This document shows positions 57,628 to 64,000 of a DNA stretch of 64,000 nucleotides, piece after piece. The notes beneath the pieces were generated by a model, which was given only the letters and a program-made list of their open reading frames with translations, was not told the DNA's origin and searched no databases. The stretch comes from Aestuariibacter sp. GS-14 (GTDB lineage: Bacteria > Pseudomonadota > Gammaproteobacteria > Enterobacterales > Alteromonadaceae). The stretch spans positions 62,001 to 126,000 of the forward strand of contig NZ_VHIP01000005.1 in assembly GCF_006494365.1 (NCBI RefSeq), written 5' to 3'. A program made the position numbers and the translations under genes. Every line of letters starts with the position of its first letter. Position 1 is the stretch's first letter.

Positions 57628-58775
57628 CTATCGCCCTGCCAGCCTAGTGTAACTTCCTGTTCCCATGTCAAAGGCTGCTCTGCCAGGGCCTGCACGTTGG
57701 GCAGCGTAAATTTGATACGCTTGCCACTTGCTACTTCAGCATGATAAATCGACACATCGCCCAGGTAGGCAATGTCTTTAATTACCGCGTTAACGCGATT
57801 TGGCTGATTATCGTTACCTGGCAGCACACGGATTTTTTCCGGACGCAGGGCAACCGATACATCCATACCCACTGCCAGTGGCTGGCTGTGATGCACCAGA
57901 AGCTGACCCGGTAACTCCTCACATTCAATCAGCACCTGATCGTTCTCATGACTCACTACCACCCCCTGAAAGAGGTTAACCAGGCCGATAAAGCCTGCTG
58001 CGTAGCGGGTAGCCGGGAACTCATAGATACGCCGTGGCGTATCAACTTGTTCTACCCTGCCTTCATGCATCAGTGCAATCCGCGACGACATAGTCATGGC
58101 TTCTTCCTGATCATGGGTAACCATAATAAATGTGATGCCAAGTCGCTGTTGTAGATTAATCAACTCAAACTGCGTTTGTTCCCGCAGCTTTTTATCGAGC
58201 GCGCCTAATGGTTCGTCTAATAGCAATAACTTGGGATGTTTGGCTAAAGCGCGTGCCAACGCCACACGTTGGCGCTGACCACCCGAAAGCTGATGCGGCT
58301 TACGACCCGCTAACTTTTCAATTTGCACCAGAGACATCATTTCACGCACGCGATCATTGCGTTCAGCCTTGGAAATAGCTTCCTGCTTCAAGCCAAACGC
58401 GATGTTGTCGATAACACTCATATGCGGAAATAGCGCAAAAGACTGAAACATCATGTTAACCGGCCGCTGATAAGGCGGTACGTTAGTCACATCAACGCCA
58501 TCAATTAACACGCGGCCACTGGTGGGTGTTTCAAACCCTGCCAGGATCCGCAGCAGTGTGGTTTTTCCACACCCTGAAGCACCCAAAAGCGAAAAGAATT
58601 CTCCCCTGTGTATACTCAGGCTGATATCGTCGCACGCATACGCTGAATCAAAGTGCTTAGTGACTTTGTCTATCTGAAGAATAATATCGCGGTTATTGGA
58701 TGTATCCGGCGCACTGCTGGCCAGCTCATCGGCAGAACGGGTGTCGGTCATTAGATCTGTCATCTCCTCGCACAA
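57606..58775 (-). CDS. potG: Putrescine/polyamine ABC transporter ATPase PotG
   Basis: ABC ATPase of up to 389 residues with Walker A GASGCGKTTLLR, Q-loop MFQSFALFPHMSV, signature LSGGQRQRVALARAL, Walker B LLLLDEPLGALD, H-loop VTHDQEEA, and a C-terminal TOBE domain (VSVALRPEKIRVLP, then IKDIAYLGDVSIYHAEV). The exact start is unsettled: a TTG at 58775, an ATG at 58763 directly after GAGGAG, or an ATG at 58751 twelve bases after it. Confidence 0.94.
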   Translation of the reverse strand: MCEEMTDLMTDTRSADELASSAPDTSNNRDIILQIDKVTKHFDSAYACDDISLSIHRGEFFSLLGASGCGKTTLLRILAGFETPTSGRVLIDGVDVTNVPPYQRPVNMMFQSFALFPHMSVIDNIAFGLKQEAISKAERNDRVREMMSLVQIEKLAGRKPHQLSGGQRQRVALARALAKHPKLLLLDEPLGALDKKLREQTQFELINLQQRLGITFIMVTHDQEEAMTMSSRIALMHEGRVEQVDTPRRIYEFPATRYAAGFIGLVNLFQGVVVSHENDQVLIECEELPGQLLVHHSQPLAVGMDVSVALRPEKIRVLPGNDNQPNRVNAVIKDIAYLGDVSIYHAEVASGKRIKFTLPNVQALAEQPLTWEQEVTLGWQGDSCGVLTL

Positions 58776-58855
58776 ATGCGCCCGGAATAATAATAGTTAC
58801 TGAATTAAAAGGGGTAAAAAACATACGTCAAAAATACTAACGTGCAAGTGATCCC

Positions 58856-58882
58856 CGATCAACACTGTTTATGTGTTGACCG
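58856..58882 (-). repeat. Intercistronic hairpin between potF and potG
   Basis: CGATCAACAC (58856-58865) and GTGTTGACCG (58873-58882) pair with one GT-type position around a 7-base loop, about 18 bases after the potF stop. No T tract follows on the minus strand, so it is more likely an mRNA-stabilising stem protecting the abundant binding-protein message than a full terminator. Confidence 0.6.
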
Positions 58883-58899
58883 GAGTATTGCGATATATA

Positions 58900-60000
58900 T
58901 TAGCGGCCCGTTTTGGTGCGAGTCCACGCGCGGTTCATATTACGCGCTTGTTTATCCGAAGGCGTTTTAAGAATTAACAAACGCTCACGGGTCGCTGTTG
59001 GAGGATAAATCCCTGCATCTGTGCGAATACTTTCCTCTACCAGCTCAGTTGCAGCGGCATTCGCATTGGCATAAGCAACGTAATTGGTTACATCGGCAAT
59101 TACCGCTGGTGTAAGTATGTAGTTAATAAACTCATGCGCAGCTTTGGGGTTTGGTGCGTCAGCAGGAATTGCCATTACGTCTGTCCACACAACCGCACCT
59201 TCAGAAGGTACTAAATAAGCAATGTTTACACCATTATCCGCTTCAGCAGCGCGGTCACGGGCTTGTAAAATGTCACCCGAATAGCCGTGAGCAACACAGC
59301 TGTCGCCATTGGCCAAATCGTTGATGTATTGCGAACTGTGGAAGTAACGAATATGCTCGCGAACATTACTCACCACTTTAGCTGCTTCTTCAGTGGCAGC
59401 AGGGCTAAAATCAGTGGTGTCCTTGCCTAAGTAAGCGCGTGCAGCCACAAACACCTCAGTAGCGTCGTCCATCAGGCTCACACCACAGGCAGACAGTTTC
59501 GACACAATAGCCGGATCGAACACCAGTCGCCAAGTATCCAAAGGCATGTCGTCACCTAAAATGGCTTTTACTTTATCCAGGTTAATCCCAATGCCTGTAG
59601 TTCCCCACATATAAGGCACCAGATATTGGTTACCCGGGTCGATATCGTTGAGCGACTTAAGAATGATTGGGTCCAAATTACCGTAATTGGTGAGTACCGA
59701 TTTGTCGATTGGCTGATACAGCTTCGCCCTTACGTGACGATCAGCAAACGGGCGCGCCGTCGGGAATACCAAATCATAGCCGCTTTTTCCGGCCAGGATT
59801 TTAGCTTCCAGAATCTCGTTAGAGTCATATACGTCGTAGGTTACTTTTATTGTGCTGCTCTTTTCAAAATCAGCTACCGTGTTTTCGGCAATATAATCCG
59901 ACCAATTGTAAATATGCAGTTCTTCACTGGCATTAACCGTACTCACAGTGGCAGTAAGCGCCATTGCAGCAACGCTGTTTACTAACTTAGACATTTTCAT
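58900..60000 (-). CDS. potF: Periplasmic putrescine/polyamine-binding protein PotF
   Basis: Substrate-binding protein of 366 residues with a signal peptide (MKMSKLVNSVAAMALTATVSTVNA) and the family start ELHIYNWSDYIAENTVADFE. Conserved blocks: YDVYDSNEILEAKILAGKSGYD, PYMWGTTGIGINLDKV and AHGYSGDILQARDRA, which shape the polyamine pocket. PotF (putrescine) and PotD (spermidine) are close; the gene order potF-G-H-I favours PotF. First gene of the operon, its promoter lying upstream of 60000. Confidence 0.92.
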   Translation of the reverse strand: MKMSKLVNSVAAMALTATVSTVNASEELHIYNWSDYIAENTVADFEKSSTIKVTYDVYDSNEILEAKILAGKSGYDLVFPTARPFADRHVRAKLYQPIDKSVLTNYGNLDPIILKSLNDIDPGNQYLVPYMWGTTGIGINLDKVKAILGDDMPLDTWRLVFDPAIVSKLSACGVSLMDDATEVFVAARAYLGKDTTDFSPAATEEAAKVVSNVREHIRYFHSSQYINDLANGDSCVAHGYSGDILQARDRAAEADNGVNIAYLVPSEGAVVWTDVMAIPADAPNPKAAHEFINYILTPAVIADVTNYVAYANANAAATELVEESIRTDAGIYPPTATRERLLILKTPSDKQARNMNRAWTRTKTGR

Positions 60001-60513
60001 TGATAAACGACTCCTGAATAAAGAATTACGTTGTCATCTCGAGTGATACCAATCTACTTATTTTGCCTCGGCGCTGACGCGCTGAATATGAAAGAAAAAC
60101 GTCGAAAAAAAAAGAATTATTTTCGCTTACCCGACATTTTTTTTGCATGCTCATGATTGGTGCATTCATTGGTGAATTTGTGGCTGTATTCCGCTGTGGC
60201 ATTCCACCACCTGAAAACAGGCAAATACCCTGTCCCGAACCGCTGCTGACGCCAGACTTGTTTATCATAGTTCAGTTACGCGATATGCCAATTAAATCAA
60301 TAGTAATACTCTTTTTACACTGGCTGGCATGGGTTGTATTGTCGATCGTGGCTGCCCCGGGAAACGAACCGCAAACACATGAGAGTATAAAGAGATTTCA
60401 GCACAATCGCTAAACAGGGTTACCACTCCTCTCCTGTGTATATGCTAGTCATGCTGTTCAATAACAACTTACTGAATTCGCATCAACTAACAGGCGTTAG
60501 TACGATGGCGCAG
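60001..60513. other. Region between potF and the isomerase gene
   Basis: About 510 bases without a recognised gene. It holds the potF promoter (minus strand). Its only plausible coding part is a short plus-strand frame, 60285-60413, of 42 codons (MPIKSIVILFLHWLAWVVLSIVA..., one hydrophobic helix then a polar tail), with no ribosome site or family support. I see no other structure. Confidence 0.35.
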
Positions 60514-61425
60514 CTAAAAATGCGACGCCAGATGTGCTTTAAAATACGCGGCACTGGCCGCAGCGCTTTCCAGCGGTGAGCTGGCAAAATTTCCGCCCTG
60601 CTCAATATAGTAATAACGCAAACCTGACTCAGAAGGATTAGGCAACACCGACGGATAATCAATACTGCCATTACCCAGTTCAGTGTAATCCCGGGATACT
60701 TTATCCATATCTTTGATATGCCACATTACGAAACGACCGGGGTATTTTTCTACCAACGCTTTGGGAGTGGTTTTGGCAGCATGACTTACCCAGTACATGT
60801 CCATCTGCATTTTTACCAGATCGGGATCGGTTTGATTTAACACCATGTCGTACCCAGACTGACCGGTGTGCGGATCAACAATCTCAAATTCAAATCCATG
60901 GTTGTGATAAGCGAACTGCAATCCGGCTTTTGACACCTGCTCGCCAATGCGATTCAATATGTCAGGCAGTCTTTTAAAGGTGTCCAGGGTACGTTGTTCG
61001 GGTGCCATCCAGGGCCAGGTAATAAACGGGGTTTCGAGTTTTTTAGCACCTTTAAGACACTGTGCTACAAATGCATCCATTTCAGCCTGCGATTTGGCAA
61101 GATAAGGCGCAAATCCATAATGACCGCTCGACGCGGTTAACCCCAGTTCATCCAGTGTGCGTTTAAAATCTTTCGCAGATAACCCGTAGTAACTAACTGA
61201 GTCCGGCTCAAATCCGAATACCTCGAAGTCCCGATAACCCATGTCCTTTAACGCTAACAACGTAGACCAGGGAGAACGCTGCATGTCTTTATTCACACTG
61301 TAGAGCTGATAGCCCAACTTGTATTCCTGTTTTGAGGCAGTGAAAGCCTGAGCCAAACCAGAAGGAAGTAATAACGAGGAGGTAACTGCTGCACCGGAAT
61401 AACGCAAAAAACGACGACGATCCAT
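60514..61425 (-). CDS. Tat-exported sugar phosphate isomerase/epimerase-like protein
   Basis: A 303-residue TIM-barrel protein of the AP-endonuclease-2/xylose-isomerase-like family. It starts with a twin-arginine signal (MDRRRFLRYSGAAVTSSLLL...). Family elements: LGYQLYSVNKDMQ, YRDFEVFGFEPD, SSGHYGFAP, LQFAYHNHGFEFE (metal-type His and Glu), MQMDMYWVSHA and FVMWHIKDMDK. Such secreted members are common in marine bacteria, often near sugar-utilisation genes, but no such context is visible here and the substrate is unknown. Confidence 0.86.
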   Translation of the reverse strand: MDRRRFLRYSGAAVTSSLLLPSGLAQAFTASKQEYKLGYQLYSVNKDMQRSPWSTLLALKDMGYRDFEVFGFEPDSVSYYGLSAKDFKRTLDELGLTASSGHYGFAPYLAKSQAEMDAFVAQCLKGAKKLETPFITWPWMAPEQRTLDTFKRLPDILNRIGEQVSKAGLQFAYHNHGFEFEIVDPHTGQSGYDMVLNQTDPDLVKMQMDMYWVSHAAKTTPKALVEKYPGRFVMWHIKDMDKVSRDYTELGNGSIDYPSVLPNPSESGLRYYYIEQGGNFASSPLESAAASAAYFKAHLASHF

Positions 61426-61755
61426 GTTGAAAAGCCTGAATTATCAGTAATGAGTAATAAAATGCAGGTTAACATTTGGCTAACATATCAACAATGAATA
61501 AGTGCCCTTCAAACCCGGAAAGGTTGAGATTGCCTGCGAAGGTAATACCAATTCACCACCTGTTTGCTTAGAGGCTACTGTGGATTGCGCCTCCGGAGTA
61601 TGCTTGCACTTGCTTTTCACCTTGCTTTCATTTTCAATAATCAAGGTATTCACAATGAGTCATGAGCGCATTTACGCCGGTCTGCTTTGCCATTTTGTGC
61701 TCAGTACCTGCACCCGAAATTGAAAATACTGGTTTCTACAAGGAAGGTAAAAGCC

Positions 61756-62148
61756 GTGAACACTACAATAGACAGGAAGTTTTTCGCTATCAAATTTGCA
61801 CTCGCAGGTATTGTGGTAACCATTTTGTCTTACGCTATGCTTGTGCTGTTTTTGCCGAATGAAAGTTCGCAAACAATCCTGACACTATGTGTAATGATGT
61901 TTGGTGCGCCATTTCTACTCTCTTCCCTCCTGGCATCAATGACTGTCCGGGCCAATGTGAACGCCCTGAAGGGAATGACAATCGGCTTACTTGTCGTGTC
62001 CGTATTGATATCGCTATATTCCCTGTCGATAGTCATTTTTTACGATGGAGCCGGAGCAAATATTGGAGGGTTGGCCGGATTACTGTTGTCGCCTATTTGC
62101 TATTGCGTTGGTGGATATTTAGGGTGGAAGTCCAGAGGCAGATTGTGA
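61756..62148 (+). CDS. Small four-helix membrane protein, unknown
   Basis: A 130-residue protein with four predicted membrane helices (FALAGIVVTILSYAMLVLFL, TLCVMMFGAPFLLSSLLA, IGLLVVSVLISLYSLSIVIF, IGGLAGLLLSPICYCVGGYLG). I place the start at the GTG at 61756, which has AAGGAAGG seven bases upstream; an upstream in-frame ATG lacks a ribosome site. No family is recognised. The next gene, for a lipoprotein, follows 63 bases later. Confidence 0.6.
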   Translation: MNTTIDRKFFAIKFALAGIVVTILSYAMLVLFLPNESSQTILTLCVMMFGAPFLLSSLLASMTVRANVNALKGMTIGLLVVSVLISLYSLSIVIFYDGAGANIGGLAGLLLSPICYCVGGYLGWKSRGRL

Positions 62149-62211
62149 GACTGAGTCAATCAGGACAGATGACGTTGATGTTAACAAGTGACCAACCGGG
62201 AGATTAAACAG

Positions 62212-62559
62212 ATGAAAATATATGGCGTGATCATGCTTGGTACTGCACTTCAGGGATGTTCAATGTTAGGTGCCGTTCTCGACAGCAAAATGGGCGAATC
62301 AAGCAGCGCACAACATCAAAATTCAAGCCTGGCTAAGCAGCGTTTAGAGAATGACAGCTCGCTTTCGGGACTTGGCGGGGAAATTGATTTAGCAATTTTA
62401 AACTATGCGCTTACCGGTGAAACACCACAAAGTTCGCCTCAACCTCAAAGTTGTGACGACCTATCGGGTGCGCAAAAGAAAAATTGCCTCGCCAAGGTTA
62501 AACAAATAAATGACCAAATCAGAAAACATCTTAAAAAAACAAACCTTAAGGACGAATAG
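62212..62559 (+). CDS. Small predicted lipoprotein, unknown
   Basis: A 115-residue frame from the ATG at 62212 with a lipoprotein signal (MKIYGVIMLGTALQGCSML; lipobox LQGC). The mature part is polar, Ser/Gln rich, with two cysteines (QSCDDLSGAQKKNCLAKV) near a lysine-rich C terminus. No family recognised. It follows the small membrane protein gene and may share its transcript. Confidence 0.6.
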   Translation: MKIYGVIMLGTALQGCSMLGAVLDSKMGESSSAQHQNSSLAKQRLENDSSLSGLGGEIDLAILNYALTGETPQSSPQPQSCDDLSGAQKKNCLAKVKQINDQIRKHLKKTNLKDE

Positions 62560-62756
62560 CGGTGGCGCCTGCAAGTGTAGCTTTCGACTGGTTATCATAC
62601 TAACACGGCTTGAATGCGCTACCTGAGTACAGGCGATACAGAGCAAATACGCTAACCGTCAACATGTAATCACCATTTATCTTATTGTCACTTACACACT
62701 TGCTTCGCTATAATGCCAACTGGTTAGACCAGAACGCATACATACAATAACATTCC

Positions 62757-63620
62757 ATGACCATACCTAAGCCAATCACAATTACCTGTGCCGACGGCGT
62801 TAAGCTGGCAGCAACACTCTACCCGGCGAAACGACTGGCGACAGGCGCGATTATGCTGGCTCCCGCCACCGGCATAAGTCAGCGCTTTTACCAGCATTTT
62901 GCCAAATACCTGAGCGAACAGGGCTTTGCCGTGCTGACATACGATAACAGGGGCATTGGTGAGTCTGACAAACACAAGCAGGTTATGCGCCAGGCTTCGT
63001 TGCAAAGTTGGGGTGAACTGGACATGCCTGCGGTACTGGATGTACTAAAAGAACTGTATACAGACTTACCGCTGCATTTAATTGGCCACAGTGCCGGAGG
63101 TCAGTTGGTTGGACTTATGCCGAACAGCCACCAGCTACATAGCTTTGTTACCTTTGGCAGTTCATCTGGCAGCTTACGTAATTTTCAGTGGCCATATAAG
63201 TTTAAAGCGCATTTTTATATGAACTGCTTTATTCCGCTAACCAATCTGCTGTTTGGGCAGACGCAGTCTCACTGGGTCGGTATGGGCGAACCGTTGCCTA
63301 AGCGTGTTGCGTCACAGTGGCAAAAATGGTGTAACGGTCAGGGTTATGTGAAAACCGAGTTTGGCAAAGGCGTAAACCAACATTATTACGATGAGTTAAC
63401 TCAACCTTCGCTATGGCTGACCGCTACTGATGATGAAATAGCCCGCCCGCAGAATGTAGACGAAATGCTGGCTGTTTACAGCCGCTTGAAATCAGAGAAA
63501 AAATCGTTGGATCCTGCCACTTACGGTCTGGACCATATCGGTCACATGCGCTTTTTTTCACGTCATTGCCTGCCATTATGGTCTATCGCCAGTCAGTGGC
63601 TGCAAAAGCAAACGGCATAA
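62757..63620 (+). CDS. Alpha/beta hydrolase
   Basis: Cytoplasmic serine hydrolase-like protein of 287 residues. It has the nucleophile elbow LIGHSAGGQLVG, the strand-turn VLTYDNRGIGESD and a C-terminal histidine in YGLDHIGHMRFF; the acid is probably in LTATDDEIARP. This pattern matches the COG4757-like predicted hydrolases. No signal peptide and no pathway context. Its end abuts a terminator oriented for the convergent gene. Confidence 0.82.
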   Translation: MTIPKPITITCADGVKLAATLYPAKRLATGAIMLAPATGISQRFYQHFAKYLSEQGFAVLTYDNRGIGESDKHKQVMRQASLQSWGELDMPAVLDVLKELYTDLPLHLIGHSAGGQLVGLMPNSHQLHSFVTFGSSSGSLRNFQWPYKFKAHFYMNCFIPLTNLLFGQTQSHWVGMGEPLPKRVASQWQKWCNGQGYVKTEFGKGVNQHYYDELTQPSLWLTATDDEIARPQNVDEMLAVYSRLKSEKKSLDPATYGLDHIGHMRFFSRHCLPLWSIASQWLQKQTA

Positions 63621-63644
63621 AAAAGTGGGCAGTCCCTTGCCCAC
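63618..63644 (-). terminator. Terminator of the edge gene
   Basis: GTGGGCA (63625-63631) and TGCCCAC (63638-63644) form a perfect 7-bp stem with a 6-base loop. On the minus strand six or more T follow. It overlaps the stop codon of the alpha/beta hydrolase on the other strand. Confidence 0.88.
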
Positions 63645-63650
63645 CAAGGG

Positions 63651-64000
63651 TTAAAGCGATAATACCGTTTCGTTACCTGCGCTAATGCTGGTTTCGGTAA
63701 CCAACTGGAAATTGAATCCGTCTTCCGCATTTTCATCTGATTCTGGTAAGTCTGCATCGGCAAGACAACTGAATGCGACTGTGTAATCGCCCGCAGGCAG
63801 ATAACCTGCAACATAACGGTAAGTGTCTGAAGACGCCTCGTAATTCACTGTTGCAATGGCGTAGGGTGAAATTTCGGCAGCATTCTCCGGGCTATCCGCA
63901 TCGTCGCCCAATAAACCTGCATCTAAATTAGTACTGTTGTAGATATAGACGGCATTCCCCACATCACTGTCGGCTTTTACACTGCAATCAGCATGCGTGA
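63651..64000 (-). CDS. C-terminal part of an exported DUF4382-like protein (runs off the window)
   Basis: The frame is open from base 64000 to a stop at 63651, about 115 codons, without an internal start being required. The visible sequence (NAVYIYNSTNLDAGLLGDD, then YRYVAGYLPAGDYTVAFSCLADAD, and ending ISAGNETVLSL) is acidic and beta-rich and resembles the C-terminal part of DUF4382 surface lipoproteins of Alteromonas and Shewanella. The identity is tentative because the N-terminal part, with any signal peptide, is outside the window. Confidence 0.55.
   Translation of the reverse strand, partial: THADCSVKADSDVGNAVYIYNSTNLDAGLLGDDADSPENAAEISPYAIATVNYEASSDTYRYVAGYLPAGDYTVAFSCLADADLPESDENAEDGFNFQLVTETSISAGNETVLSL

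Noticed and set aside
60026-60268. 80-codon minus-strand frame upstream of potF
   Set aside because: The frame consists of low-complexity Ser/Gly/Asn sequence without a ribosome site and lies in the potF promoter region.
61502-61723. 73-codon plus-strand frame before the small membrane protein gene
   Set aside because: No ribosome site, no domain, and out of frame with the better-supported GTG start at 61756.

Overview
The window looks like chromosomal DNA of a marine gammaproteobacterium of the Alteromonadales, probably Alteromonadaceae. The reasons are core gene blocks in the order known from that group (trxA/rho with divergent rhlB-gppA; tatABC-tatD-hemB; orn-rsgA-psd; gpmI-envC-yibQ with divergent yibN-grxC-secB-gpsA; argCBFGH plus a separate argA; potFGHI), a large TonB-dependent receptor, a sulfatase with a GlyGly-CTERM-like tail, and paired DUF1800/DUF1501 genes. 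This placement is by recognition, not by a database search. I see no phage, CRISPR array or intact insertion sequence. The only mobile-type DNA is one 271-bp MITE-like element and a decayed relative of it.

Layout. 1-5.1 kb (minus): edge of a membrane protein, an exported M20 amidohydrolase, rho with a C-rich leader, trhP (yegQ) and trxA. 5.2-8 kb (plus): rhlB-gppA. 8.4-13 kb (plus): accessory pair of a secreted sulfatase and an octaheme cytochrome c with TPRs. 13.2-18.8 kb (minus): tatA-tatB-tatC, an unknown exported protein, tatD, a diguanylate cyclase and hemB. 19-20.5 kb: a predicted outer-membrane protein and a small exported protein. 20.5-24 kb (minus): ilvIH and a DUF4442 protein. 24.2-28.7 kb: tRNA-Gly(GCC), orn, and divergent rsgA-psd-EamA-GDPD. 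28.7-29.1 kb: a MerC-domain protein behind a Zur-box-like palindrome. 29.3-34.5 kb: a TPR sulfotransferase and a TonB-dependent receptor. 34.6-38.2 kb (minus): gpmI-envC-yibQ. 38.6-38.9 kb: the MITE. 38.9-41.2 kb: yibN-grxC-secB-gpsA, then trmL. 41.7-44.8 kb (minus): cpxRA-like genes and a pldB-like hydrolase. 45-48 kb (minus): DUF1800 lipoprotein and Tat-exported DUF1501 protein. 48.2 kb: mgsA. 48.7-55.8 kb: the arginine operon. 55.9-60 kb (minus): potFGHI. 60.3-64 kb: a Tat-exported sugar isomerase-like protein, small membrane and lipoprotein genes, an alpha/beta hydrolase and an edge fragment.

Most notable signal: the control region of the arg operon. Tandem ARG boxes overlap a sigma-70 promoter. 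They are followed by an unannotated 40-codon ORF whose last 11 codons include four arginine codons (CGG CGA CGA ... AGG). After that comes a perfect 16-bp hairpin with a T-run just before argC. This has the parts of a transcription attenuator added to ArgR repression, which I do not know as an established arrangement for arg genes. Other points of interest are the Zur-like operator on a MerC-family gene, the structured MITE between gpmI and yibN, and a CpxR-type box upstream of cpxRA. HemB is of the type lacking the zinc cysteines.

Functional links: tatABC supplies the export route for at least two visible substrates, the DUF1501 protein and the sugar isomerase-like protein. SecB, the Cpx system and EnvC serve the envelope. 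GpsA, Psd, the PldB-like hydrolase and GDPD all touch phospholipid metabolism. TrxA, Grx3 and the rhodanese handle thiols.
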